Positions 16,655-26,220 of a stretch of 64,000 nucleotides of DNA are shown here, one piece after another. How positions within the stretch are numbered: position 1 is the stretch's first letter; every line of letters starts with the position of its first letter. Under the pieces are notes generated by a model that saw nothing but the letters and a program-made list of their open reading frames with translations, did not search any database and was not told the origin of the DNA. The stretch is from contig NZ_FUZZ01000001.1 in the NCBI RefSeq assembly GCF_900168065.1, forward strand, positions 806,001 through 870,000, written 5' to 3'. This DNA comes from Chitinophaga ginsengisegetis (GTDB lineage Bacteria; Bacteroidota; Bacteroidia; Chitinophagales; Chitinophagaceae). The position numbers were made by a program, and so were the translations under genes.

Positions 16655-18085
16655 TTACAGGTTATGAATAAAGGCGATCATCAAAGCGGCGGTCATTCGT
16701 GTAGCCGGCACCGTACCAATGGTACCAGTCAGCAGGTTAGACTCTTTCGGATCATCGAAGTTAATAGGTTGCTGGTAGTTGCCGGTATGGCCATAGCCTA
16801 ATAAGATGCCTGTGCGGAGATTGTATTGGCGTCTTTTGATGTTTACGCCCAGCTGGCAATAGTAGTTATCCCAGGTAGATGTATTGGGTAAAAATCCATC
16901 GGTATCTTTTCTATCCGCATAATTGAAATCGGTTCTAATGGAGCAATAGCCCGTTAATTGCGGTTTCAGCTGGTAGCTAACGCCAACGGACATATTAAAA
17001 ATAGCTTTTCTGCCTTCCCGCATTTCCAGTAATGCGATGGTAGATGAATTGTTACTCCCGGTATCGGGTCTTTCAAAAATTTCAGGGCGCGGGGTAAGGA
17101 TATTATAATCTTTTATTTTGAGGAAGTATTCTGCTGCCATATACACCTGGCCCTTGTGATAGTCGTATGCATAGCCCAACGCCACGCTGGCGGGCGTTTT
17201 ATAGTTTGTTTTCAGGCCTGTTTGCCGGGTGCTTGCCAGCAGGTTAATGGCTTCCTGATCCAGGAAACGGACATTTGCGATAGCGTTATTACTCAGTAAA
17301 GTTCCTTTTCCGCGCAGGTGAATAAGGGGGGAAGATAGCAATAGTCCGAAATGATGTTTCGTTACTTCATAGCTGAAACCCATCTTTAATTTCAAACCGA
17401 TGTGATGATAATCCACCTGGTAGGCGCCTTCGTTACTGGCCAGCGGCATGGTGCTGGAGGTATTGTCGCCCACCAGCGCACGTGCGGTGAAACTTTCGCT
17501 GTAGTGCTGGGAGCGGGATTGTCCTTCTGCCATAAAGCCAATTGCCCAGCGGTTGGAAAGTTTAAATCCCGAGCTGATAAGGGCAGATGTTTCCCGGGTA
17601 ACGTTCTGAAAATTATACTGGCCGATATAATATTCCAACGCAGGGTTGCCATTGCCGCCAACCACATTGAGCTTTGTATCCTGTTGCTGGGATACATTGT
17701 AATTCAGCACAGAAGTGTGGGTAAGCGCGTAGCCGACATAAATGGGTTTCCGGCGGCCCACTGATACGATGCCGGATAACATCTGCGGTACACTGGAGGT
17801 AATACGTGAATGCAGGTTTTTCCCGGTACCGGCGCCATTCTTAATCTTGATGGACTCCACCTGGTACACTGTTCCTGAAATAGAGGCAGTTTTCTTTTTG
17901 GTAAGCGCCTGCAACGCGGGATTATAAAAAAGAACGCCACTGTCCTTGTTGTTGGCAATAACGGCGCCGGGTGTAAAAAAGCCACCGGGACCATAGTTAC
18001 CGGACCAATAATTGGCATCCTGGGCAAACAACAATTGGCTTATACATAAAAAAAGAATAGACGTGAGTATTACTCTGATCATCAT
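16655..18085 (-). CDS. Outer-membrane beta-barrel protein (FadL/OmpP1-like)
   Basis: Exported 476-residue protein. Signal peptide 1-21 (ending LLFAQ) is followed by a plug-like N-terminal part with ANYWSGNYGPGGFFTPGAVIA and SGVLFYNPAL. Then come many alternating beta strands (VALGYAYDYHKGQVYMAAEYFL, FNMSVGVSYQLKPQLTGYCSI), finishing near the C-terminus with aromatic-rich strands. The NPA motif and layout resemble FadL-type hydrophobic-compound porins, but similarity looks weak, so the solute is unknown. It is monocistronic. Confidence 0.6.
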   Translation of the reverse strand: MMIRVILTSILFLCISQLLFAQDANYWSGNYGPGGFFTPGAVIANNKDSGVLFYNPALQALTKKKTASISGTVYQVESIKIKNGAGTGKNLHSRITSSVPQMLSGIVSVGRRKPIYVGYALTHTSVLNYNVSQQQDTKLNVVGGNGNPALEYYIGQYNFQNVTRETSALISSGFKLSNRWAIGFMAEGQSRSQHYSESFTARALVGDNTSSTMPLASNEGAYQVDYHHIGLKLKMGFSYEVTKHHFGLLLSSPLIHLRGKGTLLSNNAIANVRFLDQEAINLLASTRQTGLKTNYKTPASVALGYAYDYHKGQVYMAAEYFLKIKDYNILTPRPEIFERPDTGSNNSSTIALLEMREGRKAIFNMSVGVSYQLKPQLTGYCSIRTDFNYADRKDTDGFLPNTSTWDNYYCQLGVNIKRRQYNLRTGILLGYGHTGNYQQPINFDDPKESNLLTGTIGTVPATRMTAALMIAFIHNL

Positions 18086-18191
18086 GTTGCACTTAATGGG
18101 TGAATAAGACGGTTTGACTTAGGTTGAGCTACAAAAGATATTTTACTGAACAATTAAAGGGGGAAATTGTTTAGGGGTGGTTTTTCTTCAT

Positions 18192-18230
18192 AAAAAAGGG
18201 GCTCTCTCTTAACGAGAAAGCCCCTTTTTA
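18192..18230 (-). terminator. Rho-independent terminator of the TonB receptor gene
   Basis: AAAAAGGGGCT at 18193-18203 pairs with AGCCCCTTTTT at 18219-18229, giving a GC-rich core with an A/T flank on each side. It should therefore work on the minus strand after the receptor gene and possibly both ways. Confidence 0.82.
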
Positions 18231-18249
18231 GTATATATAATTTATTACA

Positions 18250-20643
18250 CTAGAATTTGTAAGATACCGTTCCGGTAAACTGGGTAGGCGGTATTGGGTT
18301 GATGCTGTAGTTTTCGTGTACGTAGTAGCTGTAAGTATTGGTAACGTTGGATACTTTACCCATTACTGCGAAACGTTTGAAAGCATATCCCGCGCTCAGG
18401 TCGAGGGTAGAGAAGCCGGGAACAGAAATCAGGCGGTTGTATTTTTGTGTTTGATTGACGGTGTTGTTCCAGCCTGCGTAGCGCTGACCGAGGTAGTAAT
18501 AACCAACGCCCACTTTCAGTCCCTTTAGTTTTGTTTCCTGTAAAGTATAGAATGCGCTTGCATTGGCGGTATGGTTCGGGTTACCTACCAGGCGTTCTCC
18601 TGCTATGGAGCTGCCGGTAAGACCAGGTGTTTTTTCGATTGTCATGCTGTTATAGCTATAACCTGCCACGAGATCCAGGCCTGCTACAGGATGACCTGCG
18701 ATATCCAGTTCCACGCCCTGGCTGAGGGTTTCACCGATCAGGGTTTTTACGTTGGTGTTGCTGTTAACTGTTCCATCGCTCTTAAACGCGGCCATTTGTG
18801 CGTAGTTATTATTCCGGATGCGGTAGCCTGTAACGTTAACGGACAAACGACCTTTCAGGATATCATTTTTCACGCCCAGCTCGTACTGTTCAATGATGGA
18901 TGGTTCCAGGTTTGCACCATAGATATCCTGACCACTGTTAGGGGTAAACGAAGTGGAGTAGCTTGCAAATACAGCTGTGGAAGCGATAGGCTTATACACC
19001 AGGCCGAAGCGGGGCGAAAATGCGTGATCGTATTTAGATTTACCGGAGGTTTTACCGCCTTTGAAGTCGTAGGTAACCGGAGCTTCTGTTTGCAGGTAAG
19101 AGAAACGCACACCCGCCAGTACTTTGATCTTTTCAGAGATGCTGATCAGATCCTGTACATAAGCGCCTAACCTGTTAACCGGTGCATTGAGAATCGTTTT
19201 CAGCGTATCTACCGGCATATCGGTACGGCGTGGGAACTTATTGGGTTCGTATACATTGATGATATCATAGATACCGGTGGTTTTGTTGATAGATGGTACG
19301 GTGTATCCATAAGTACCTGTGAGGTACCTGTCGGCATCCACACCGGCGAGGACTGTATGCTCTATAGCGCCGGTTCTTACTTTACCGGTTAAATCCACCT
19401 GTGCGGCGTAGTAGTCTTCATTGGTGCCATTTCTTCCCAGCGGGCGGGCCCAGGTGCTGTCGCCTTTTGCCTGGATCCTTTCTATGGAATAATAGTCCCT
19501 GTAATATTTAGAGTAAGCAACGTTGCCGGTGATTGCCCAGTTATCGTTCAGTTTATGTTTGATGTTGGCAGATGCAGTGGTTTGTTGTGTATGTGCATAC
19601 TGCCACGGTGCGCCATAGAAAGTATTGCGTGATGTTTTGATCAATGCTGTATCGCCGATAGAACCGGTACCGAAGTCCGGTGTGAAGTCGTGTTTCAGGT
19701 AATCTGCCTGCACCACTAATTCCGTGCGGTCGCTCAGTTTGAACAACAGGGAGGGATTTACATAGTAGCGTTTGGAGTGTACCTGGTCGCGGTAGCTGTC
19801 GGCGGTTTCGAACGTGCCGTTTACGCGGTAGGCTACTTTGGACGACAAGGGACCGTAAATGTCAAAGGCGGGTTTCAGCAGTCCGTAGCTGCCGGCACGG
19901 AGATTTACTTCCCCACCGAAATTGAATTTGGGTTGTTTCGTTACCATGTTCATAACAGCGCCGGGAGATACGTTGCCATACAGGATGGCAGCGCTGCCTT
20001 TCAGCACTTCTACCCTTTCGAGGGAGCTCATTTCGGGCATAGCGCCGGAGTTAACGCGGGCGCCGTTCTTGAAGGTATTGGTGCTGGAAAATCCGTAGCC
20101 ACGGGCGTTAAATGTTTCCTGTGTACCGGCTCTCATGGAGGCCATGTATACGCCGTTGATGTTTTTTACCACATCGCTGAGGCGTTGCGCCTGCTGGTTT
20201 TCCAATACTTCATGACCGATAATCGCCACGCTTTGCGGGAGGTCCATTACCGGCACCGGTAATTTCCCGATGCTTACCGGTCTTTTATTAATCGTTCTTG
20301 TTTTAGTACCATCTACCACTACCTCGTTCAACTGGCTGGCGGTAGCTTCCAGTGCTATGTTTACGGCGGTTACTTCATCTGCGCCGATAGTTACTGATTG
20401 GTGCAATGTTTTAGCACCGGTGTAAGAGATAACCAGTGTGTAGTTACCGGGCTTTACATTCTTCAATGTAAACTGACCCGCTTCATCTGTCAGGGTACCC
20501 TTTTTTGTATCTTTCAATCCAATAGTTACAAATGCTGCAGGCTGCCCGTCGGCGGAGCTGATCTTTCCTTTGATAACACCGGTTTGTGCCAGTACAGTAA
20601 GGTTGATAAAAATGAGGCCGAGAATAAAGTATAAATGTTTCAA
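18250..20643 (-). CDS. TonB-dependent siderophore-type receptor
   Basis: Outer-membrane receptor of about 797 residues. A signal peptide ends TVLAQ. Next is a carboxypeptidase-regulatory-like beta domain (GVIKGKISSADGQPAAFVTIG), then a plug (VMDLPQSVAIIGHEVLENQQ, VEVLKGSAAILYGNVSPGAV) and a 22-strand barrel ending in TVSYKF. The plug motifs are those of ferric-siderophore receptors (FhuA/FpvA type). I prefer the TTG start at 20643, which gives a normal signal peptide; an ATG at 20679 would add 12 residues before it. It is divergent from a two-component system, which may control it (inference). Confidence 0.9.
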   Translation of the reverse strand: MKHLYFILGLIFINLTVLAQTGVIKGKISSADGQPAAFVTIGLKDTKKGTLTDEAGQFTLKNVKPGNYTLVISYTGAKTLHQSVTIGADEVTAVNIALEATASQLNEVVVDGTKTRTINKRPVSIGKLPVPVMDLPQSVAIIGHEVLENQQAQRLSDVVKNINGVYMASMRAGTQETFNARGYGFSSTNTFKNGARVNSGAMPEMSSLERVEVLKGSAAILYGNVSPGAVMNMVTKQPKFNFGGEVNLRAGSYGLLKPAFDIYGPLSSKVAYRVNGTFETADSYRDQVHSKRYYVNPSLLFKLSDRTELVVQADYLKHDFTPDFGTGSIGDTALIKTSRNTFYGAPWQYAHTQQTTASANIKHKLNDNWAITGNVAYSKYYRDYYSIERIQAKGDSTWARPLGRNGTNEDYYAAQVDLTGKVRTGAIEHTVLAGVDADRYLTGTYGYTVPSINKTTGIYDIINVYEPNKFPRRTDMPVDTLKTILNAPVNRLGAYVQDLISISEKIKVLAGVRFSYLQTEAPVTYDFKGGKTSGKSKYDHAFSPRFGLVYKPIASTAVFASYSTSFTPNSGQDIYGANLEPSIIEQYELGVKNDILKGRLSVNVTGYRIRNNNYAQMAAFKSDGTVNSNTNVKTLIGETLSQGVELDIAGHPVAGLDLVAGYSYNSMTIEKTPGLTGSSIAGERLVGNPNHTANASAFYTLQETKLKGLKVGVGYYYLGQRYAGWNNTVNQTQKYNRLISVPGFSTLDLSAGYAFKRFAVMGKVSNVTNTYSYYVHENYSINPIPPTQFTGTVSYKF

Positions 20644-20893
20644 CGAGATTTCTTTTGTGCAAAGAAAAATCAATCCCATCGATTAGCTAAGACGGATCGG
20701 GAAAAGTTCCATTCCCCCTTGTGTACCGTGCTTTGTTCCTATAACCGCGGTGATCCAGCCGTTATTCATCTCCTGAAAGCTAAATGAAAACACAATATAA
20801 TTCATAAACAACTATTACACAGCTAATTAAGAATTACAAAGAAAGACAAACGAGATGACTACCCCACATTAAACCCTTGCTGGCAGCAGATAA

Positions 20894-20914
20894 ATTCAGA
20901 ATTTATTCAGAATT
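20894..20914 (+). promoter_or_regulatory. Tandem direct repeats before the response regulator gene
   Basis: ATTCAGAATT occurs at 20894-20903 and again at 20905-20914, an 11-bp period, 19 bp before the ATG at 20933. OmpR-type regulators commonly bind head-to-tail repeats about one helical turn apart. The site is therefore a candidate autoregulatory or receptor-controlling element in the divergent promoter region. Confidence 0.55.
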
Positions 20915-20932
20915 GAAGTATAATTTAGTGCC

Positions 20933-21607
20933 ATGAAATTACTGATTATAGAAGACGAGATACAGCTGGCACAAAGCATTATCTCTTATTTGTCAGGCGA
21001 AAATTATGTATGTGAATATGCCGGTACCTACCAACAGGCATTGGCAAAAATAGAAATGTTTGAATACGAATGTATCCTGCTGGACCTGATGTTGCCCGGC
21101 GGCGATGGTATCAGGTTGCTGGAAGAAATAAAGAAAAGGGATAAAGAAGAAGGCATTATTATCATTTCTGCGAAAGACTCCTATGAAGATAAAATACTGG
21201 GACTACAAACCGGGGCAGATGATTACCTGGCCAAACCCTTTCATTTACCGGAACTATCGGCCAGGATCTTTTCTATTATCAGAAGAAGAAAATTCAATAA
21301 CAGCAATATTATCCGGCAAAATGAACTCACCATTAACCTGTTGTCGAAAACAGTGCTCATCAATAATGCGCCGGTAATTCTCACCAAAAAAGAATTTGAT
21401 CTCTTACTCTATTTCATCGGCAACAAAAATAAGGTCATCTCTAAAAATGCACTGGCAGAACACCTGTCGGGCGATATTGCCGGGATGCTCGATGATCACA
21501 ACTTCATTTACGCCCACATCAAAAACCTGAAAAAGAAACTGGGTGAGGCCGGGTGCGGTCATTACCTGAAAACTATTTACGGCACCGGTTACAGGTGGGA
21601 AGTATAG
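20933..21607 (+). CDS. OmpR-family response regulator
   Basis: Cytoplasmic 224-residue DNA-binding regulator. The receiver domain (1-115) has IIEDE, the phospho-Asp in ILLDLMLPGGDG, and KPFH. The winged helix (about 130-224) has LTKKEFDLLLYFIGNKNKVISK and TIYGTGYRWEV. All receiver residues are intact. The kinase gene starts 35 bp after its stop. The pair is divergent from the siderophore-type TonB receptor, suggesting envelope or metal-dependent control (inference). Confidence 0.93.
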   Translation: MKLLIIEDEIQLAQSIISYLSGENYVCEYAGTYQQALAKIEMFEYECILLDLMLPGGDGIRLLEEIKKRDKEEGIIIISAKDSYEDKILGLQTGADDYLAKPFHLPELSARIFSIIRRRKFNNSNIIRQNELTINLLSKTVLINNAPVILTKKEFDLLLYFIGNKNKVISKNALAEHLSGDIAGMLDDHNFIYAHIKNLKKKLGEAGCGHYLKTIYGTGYRWEV

Positions 21608-21642
21608 TTTATCTTAGCAGCCTTAAAGCATCCTGTAAGGCT

Positions 21643-22926
21643 ATGAATAAGTTGCTTAATAAATCGATGAGGGCATTTGTGCTATACGCCGGAATTGTGC
21701 TGGCATGCAGCATTCCCGCCTATTACGCCATTATAGATTTCATATGGGCACATGAATTAAAAGAACATAACCGCATTGTAAGCGCTACCACGCGGCAAAA
21801 CTTACAAGCCCTTTCTCTTACTGATAAAGAACTTTCCGAAACTGTAGCACTCTGGAATAAACTGCAGCCGGAAACACAATTACAACCTGTTGCTGCGCTA
21901 CGGCCAGACTCCACGTATAACATCTACCGGAAAAATAAATACATCCCCGCCAAGGGTTGGGACAGGTTCCAGGGGCTGGTTACCTACTTTACGATCAACG
22001 GCAAAGTATTCCGGCTTACGCAGGAAGTTAATATGGAAGAATCGCATGAAACCATTATCGCCATTGCTGGCGTGGCATTCCTTTTCTTCCTGATCCTGTT
22101 GGGTGGTCTTATTTTTATCAACAAACGAACATCGGAAAAACTGTGGCGTCCTTTTTACAGCAGCCTGCAAAAGATCCAGGCCTTTGACCTGCACAGGCAA
22201 TACGCCATTGAATTTGAAAAAACCGGGATTGAAGAATTTGAGACGCTCAATCATCATCTCGAGAAACTTATTGCTGGTAATATTGCAGTGTATAAACAAC
22301 AAAAGGAGTTTACCCAAAATGCTTCACATGAATTGCAAACACCGCTATCTATTGTGAGGTTTAAGCTGGACCTGCTGCACCAGAGCAAACCGATTACCGA
22401 CGAACAATCTGCACTCATTGATGAAGCGCATCAGTCGTTGTCGAAAGTAACGCGGATCAATAAAAACCTGCTGCTGCTGGCTAAAATTGAGAACAGCCAG
22501 TTTTCGGGGAAAGAAGCCATCAATTTATCTGCGTTGCTGGAAAAACATATTTCGCTACTGGACGATTTCCTGGAAGACAAGCAACTGCAGGTAATAAAAC
22601 ATATTGCACCGGACGTGGTGTTATCAGGCAATAAAACACTGACAGAGATCCTGCTCACCAACCTGATCATGAATGCGGTGCGGCACAGTCAGCCGAAAGA
22701 TACGGTTACCATTACGCTGAAGACACACCTGCTGGAGATATCCAATACAGGCGCCATGCCACTGGAGGAGAAAATGCTTTTCCGGCGTTTCGGCACTTCC
22801 TCCCCCAATACAACCGGCACCGGTTTGGGGCTGGCTATTGTGCGCCAGATCTGTCAGTTGCATGGCTGGCAGGAAAGCTATCGTTTTGAAAATGGCTTTC
22901 ACCTGTTTAGCATCGCATGGGCATAA
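21643..22926 (+). CDS. Sensor histidine kinase
   Basis: Inner-membrane kinase of 427 residues partnering the response regulator upstream. Two transmembrane helices (about 10-30 and 140-160) flank a periplasmic sensor of about 110 residues. After them come a linker, the H-box QNASHELQTPLSIVRFKLDLL, the N-box NLIMNAVRHS and the G-box GTGLGLAIV. I chose ATG 21643 because earlier in-frame codons lie inside the regulator gene and give no sensible protein. The periplasmic domain matches no ligand-binding family known to me. Confidence 0.92.
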   Translation: MNKLLNKSMRAFVLYAGIVLACSIPAYYAIIDFIWAHELKEHNRIVSATTRQNLQALSLTDKELSETVALWNKLQPETQLQPVAALRPDSTYNIYRKNKYIPAKGWDRFQGLVTYFTINGKVFRLTQEVNMEESHETIIAIAGVAFLFFLILLGGLIFINKRTSEKLWRPFYSSLQKIQAFDLHRQYAIEFEKTGIEEFETLNHHLEKLIAGNIAVYKQQKEFTQNASHELQTPLSIVRFKLDLLHQSKPITDEQSALIDEAHQSLSKVTRINKNLLLLAKIENSQFSGKEAINLSALLEKHISLLDDFLEDKQLQVIKHIAPDVVLSGNKTLTEILLTNLIMNAVRHSQPKDTVTITLKTHLLEISNTGAMPLEEKMLFRRFGTSSPNTTGTGLGLAIVRQICQLHGWQESYRFENGFHLFSIAWA

Positions 22927-22937
22927 CAGTATGCGGA

Positions 22938-23873
22938 CTAAAACAGATAAGTAACGTGTACCATTACACGATTTCCGGCTTTAATCTTGCTATCGGCCAG
23001 CTGCTGTGAAATAACGGGTTGGAAATTACCTCCCACGGAAACAACGCCCATCGTGGCTTCCAGTCCCACGGTGGTCAACAGCGAGTGCCCTCCGGAAATA
23101 TCCACTGTATACTTTTTTGCTTCTGTATCCTTTTCCGCTGTCTCGTACAGTATGCCTGCATTGGGCGCCAGCGTTACTTTTTCCGCTGCTCTTATTTTAT
23201 AATAACCCAGTATGTTTGCCGTGAATTTATTTCCATACTGGTAGTCGTATTTATTAGCGGTGTTGATCTTATAGCTAACGTTGGCATTTACACCGAAGTC
23301 CATCAGCCGCACATCGTACATGGCATTTAAAGTGAAGTCGGTGCTGGCGGTGCCGAGCTGGAAATTATTGGGTGTGTCTTCATTTTCCTTATGCTCTGTG
23401 GGCTCATATTTCCCGGTGGGTGCTTTTATGCCCCCTCCTATCCATAGCGATTGTACCAACAGCTTACCGTTGCCGGTGGTGTGTTGTTTATCCAGCAACT
23501 GGTAGTAGCCCACCAGCGCGATATCGCCGATACCGGATTTACGCAGGGTAGCGCCCTGGTTTTCGCGGCTGTTGAAATTAACCGGTATGAACCCCAGCAC
23601 GCGGAAGCGTTTGCCGATGTTCCATCCTCCCCAGAGCTCCGCTGTTTGGTAGGTTTCGTTGGTAGTAAGATAGGAAGTTGTACCGCCAGGACCCAGGTGG
23701 GAACGCAGTGTTTTATACTGGTACCGCACACCGATGAACTTCTTTTTAAAATCCGGCAGCAGGCCGATATAGTAGCTTCCTACGCCACAGCCGCAGATAT
23801 CACAGGCCCTGGCTTCATAGATGCCCGTGATGATACCCATCAGCAACAGTAGTATCTTTTTCATTCGTTGCAT
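22938..23873 (-). CDS. Outer-membrane protein with CDICGCG motif (copper locus)
   Basis: Exported protein of 311 residues. A signal peptide is followed directly by A-C-D-I-C-G-C-G (Cys24, 27, 29) at the start of the mature chain, a likely soft-metal site. The rest is rich in alternating beta strands and ends with an aromatic-terminated strand (VHVTYLF), as in outer-membrane barrels. A second in-frame ATG three codons in is equally possible. It starts 4 bp after the di-heme peroxidase gene and is the last gene of the operon. Transport of copper or a copper ligand is inferred from context. Confidence 0.7.
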   Translation of the reverse strand: MQRMKKILLLLMGIITGIYEARACDICGCGVGSYYIGLLPDFKKKFIGVRYQYKTLRSHLGPGGTTSYLTTNETYQTAELWGGWNIGKRFRVLGFIPVNFNSRENQGATLRKSGIGDIALVGYYQLLDKQHTTGNGKLLVQSLWIGGGIKAPTGKYEPTEHKENEDTPNNFQLGTASTDFTLNAMYDVRLMDFGVNANVSYKINTANKYDYQYGNKFTANILGYYKIRAAEKVTLAPNAGILYETAEKDTEAKKYTVDISGGHSLLTTVGLEATMGVVSVGGNFQPVISQQLADSKIKAGNRVMVHVTYLF

Positions 23874-23876
23874 ATT

Positions 23877-24917
23877 TTATTGTGATTCTTCCGAGAAGCG
23901 TTTGTCTTTAACAAAAACCCGGTCGTTCAGTGTGTTGAGGAATACCAGCAGTAATTGCTGTTCTGCTGCACTGAGCGGGATGCCCGGCTTCGCGTTTATT
24001 TTCAGTAACGGATCAAGCGTTGGACCGTCCTGTACTTCTAATGCGTAGTGATTTAATACGCCCTGGAGCGTATAAAAGCGGCCATCATGCATATAAGGGG
24101 CGGTGTAAGCGAGGTTACGCAAACTGGGCACTTTGAACTTATACCGGTCGGCAGGGTTCAGCGTGATCGGGTACCGGCCTTCGTCGTTGTTGGGACCGGC
24201 GCCGATACCATTATTCCGGAAGGAATGATCGGTGAACAGCGGCTCCTGGTGGCAGCTGCTGCATTTCTGTTGAAACAAGGCATAGCCTTGTTGTTCCGCC
24301 GGTGTGAAGGTGGCCTGTTTACGGGATACGCTATCGTATTTCGACTGATCGCTCACCACCATTACCATAAATTGCGAGAGTGCTTTCATCATCCGGGCAG
24401 TGGTGATTTCTTCTGTGCCGAATACTTTTTTAAACAGCGCCGGGTAAGGCGATGTTTGACGCAGTTTATTCAGCACGTTGCCCACCGTTTCATCCATTTC
24501 CACGAAGTTGGTAATGGGCGCTACCGGTTGCAGGTCAAGGTCAAAAACACCGCCATCCCACATGAAGGTGGTATTCCACGCCAGGTTCATGATGGGCGGG
24601 GAATTGCGGCTGCCCAGGCGGTCGTCGATACCATGACTTACATCATGCCCGTGATGGGTGAAGGCCGCGGTTTGGATATGACAGCTGCCGCATGAGATGG
24701 TGTTATTACGGGAAAGCCGTGGTTCGTAGAACAGCTTGCGCCCCAGTTCAAATCCTTCTTTGGTGACGGGGTTGCTGACCAGTTTATACACCGGCGCCGG
24801 GAACCCTGCGGGCTGTTGAAAACCGGTAAAGGCATCCATCTCATCTTTTAATTCATTGCTTTTACTGCATGCCGGTAAAAGGAGTATCAGAAAGATACTC
24901 CATCTTAGTTTAGTCAT
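23877..24917 (-). CDS. Di-heme cytochrome c peroxidase / MbnH-like protein
   Basis: 346-residue exported lipoprotein (lipobox LLPAC) with two heme-binding motifs, CGSCH at 76-80 and CSSCH at 219-223, in the CcpA/MauG arrangement. Family features NSPPIMNLAWNTTFMWDG and VPSLRNLAYTAPYMHDGRF are present. Close relatives paired with MbnP (MbnH) oxidise a Trp in MbnP to kynurenine rather than acting as plain peroxidases. The MbnP-like gene directly upstream (11 bp) supports that role. Confidence 0.88.
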   Translation of the reverse strand: MTKLRWSIFLILLLPACSKSNELKDEMDAFTGFQQPAGFPAPVYKLVSNPVTKEGFELGRKLFYEPRLSRNNTISCGSCHIQTAAFTHHGHDVSHGIDDRLGSRNSPPIMNLAWNTTFMWDGGVFDLDLQPVAPITNFVEMDETVGNVLNKLRQTSPYPALFKKVFGTEEITTARMMKALSQFMVMVVSDQSKYDSVSRKQATFTPAEQQGYALFQQKCSSCHQEPLFTDHSFRNNGIGAGPNNDEGRYPITLNPADRYKFKVPSLRNLAYTAPYMHDGRFYTLQGVLNHYALEVQDGPTLDPLLKINAKPGIPLSAAEQQLLLVFLNTLNDRVFVKDKRFSEESQ

Positions 24918-24928
24918 GACCGTTAGTT

Positions 24929-25747
24929 TTAGTTCTCCGTATGATCGTGGTGGAACATGTGGGTATAGTTATCCGCGATCTTTGCGCTGAAGTCGCCAAA
25001 CATCACCGTGGGATTGGTTAAAATACTGACGGTAGTAGCGCCGTTGAACATTTTCAGGATGTCTACCATGAGATGGATGTTCGCTTCCCTGCCCCGCCGC
25101 ACCTTTGCTGCGCCGCCGGCGCTGAGGTTGATGGTAATGGTCCTGTTATTGTTTAAGGTAGGCGCGCTGTATCCGCCGAAGCCGCCGATGTGGTAGCGGA
25201 ATTTATGTTGCCCGCTGGGATCTGTTGGCGCCGCATCTGAGATGCCTTCCATTTTAAAGAAGATGTATCCCATGTTCCAGCCCCAGTACATGCCGTCGTC
25301 CATTCCGGCGGAAGGGTCCAGCACGCCGGTGCGCTTACTCACGTCCATTACGCTGCTCAGGCTGTCTACCCCCAGGATAAAACTCAGGGACGTATATTCT
25401 CCTTCCGGTACGCGCACCTTTACAAACTGTGACGCTGCTTCTGATTCTGATACGAGGAAATAGCTGCTGTCTTTGGGAACAATATATTCCTGTCCGCCTG
25501 CATTTCTCACTTTAATATTGGTGATGAAATATTTCAGGCGGTCTACTTTAAAAGCCTCTCCTGCCGCGTTGACATAAGTGCCGGTATTGAGCTGGAGGTT
25601 TTTATCGCCGGCGATATTATCAAACTGAATGGATAACGTGGCTTTCACGGTTTCATCTGCTACTGGCGTGGTGTCGTCTTTTTTGCAGGCGGATATGCCG
25701 CTGCTGATCACCAGGATAGTGAGTATAATTTGCGGGATACGATACAT
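24929..25747 (-). CDS. MbnP-like copper-binding lipoprotein
   Basis: 272-residue lipoprotein (lipobox ISAC followed by KKDD). MbnP-family features: LSIQFDNIAGDKNLQL, FKVDRLKYFITNIKV, VRVPEGEYTSLSFILGVD, GMYWGWNMGYIFFKMEG with two Trp, and a His-rich tail ending HMFHHDHTEN that could hold copper. In methanotrophs MbnP works with the di-heme enzyme MbnH, encoded next to it as here. A role in periplasmic or outer-membrane copper capture is likely but inferred. Confidence 0.85.
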   Translation of the reverse strand: MYRIPQIILTILVISSGISACKKDDTTPVADETVKATLSIQFDNIAGDKNLQLNTGTYVNAAGEAFKVDRLKYFITNIKVRNAGGQEYIVPKDSSYFLVSESEAASQFVKVRVPEGEYTSLSFILGVDSLSSVMDVSKRTGVLDPSAGMDDGMYWGWNMGYIFFKMEGISDAAPTDPSGQHKFRYHIGGFGGYSAPTLNNNRTITINLSAGGAAKVRRGREANIHLMVDILKMFNGATTVSILTNPTVMFGDFSAKIADNYTHMFHHDHTEN

Positions 25748-25824
25748 GTTAAATGGTGTTAGGAAGAAATAATTATGAATGGTGCGGGCAATAGATGGCC
25801 CTGCCTGTAAGGAATACAGGGCTT

Positions 25825-26220
25825 TTAAAGCATATGCGGAACTCCCGCGATGGGTGGGCGGAAAACGGCTGATGGCTGGTCAACGGGAACGCCTATATTA
25901 AAACACAGCGGATAGTTTGTACGCACAGCAGTGAATGCGGGTTTGAAAATATTATTATCAGGGAGATGGGCATAGAATATTTCGCTCTTGTTATCTGTTT
26001 TACTCCAGGGGCTTTCGTGTTCTTTCCTGTCTTCTTCGCGGAGTTGTTTGGTAAGGTGGCATTTACCGTTACAATGCAGTTGTGGTTGATTGCGGTTAAC
26101 GCATAAATTTTTGGCGATGTATTCCTGGTTTACATAAAACCCAAGCATTACCACATAACGGCCTGATAGCTGGCAAAGCCAGATCAGCATTAGAAGTACC
26201 GTTATTATTTGTTTCCGCAT
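25825..26220 (-). CDS. Small Cys/His-motif protein of copper loci
   Basis: 131-residue protein with one N-terminal hydrophobic segment (about 5-27, signal or anchor). It then has the conserved stretch NQEYIAKNLCVNRNQPQLHC followed by NGKCHL, giving Cys40, Cys50, Cys54 and His55 as potential ligands. Proteins with this motif recur in Bacteroidota beside MbnP and TonB-receptor genes; no function is known. It is the first gene of the putative copper operon, 77 bp before the MbnP gene. The C-terminal half is poorly structured and Pro-rich. Confidence 0.7.
   Translation of the reverse strand: MRKQIITVLLMLIWLCQLSGRYVVMLGFYVNQEYIAKNLCVNRNQPQLHCNGKCHLTKQLREEDRKEHESPWSKTDNKSEIFYAHLPDNNIFKPAFTAVRTNYPLCFNIGVPVDQPSAVFRPPIAGVPHML

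Noticed and set aside
21553..21642. Upstream in-frame start of the histidine kinase
   Set aside because: The extra 30 residues come from the end of the response regulator gene and do not resemble a kinase N-terminus.
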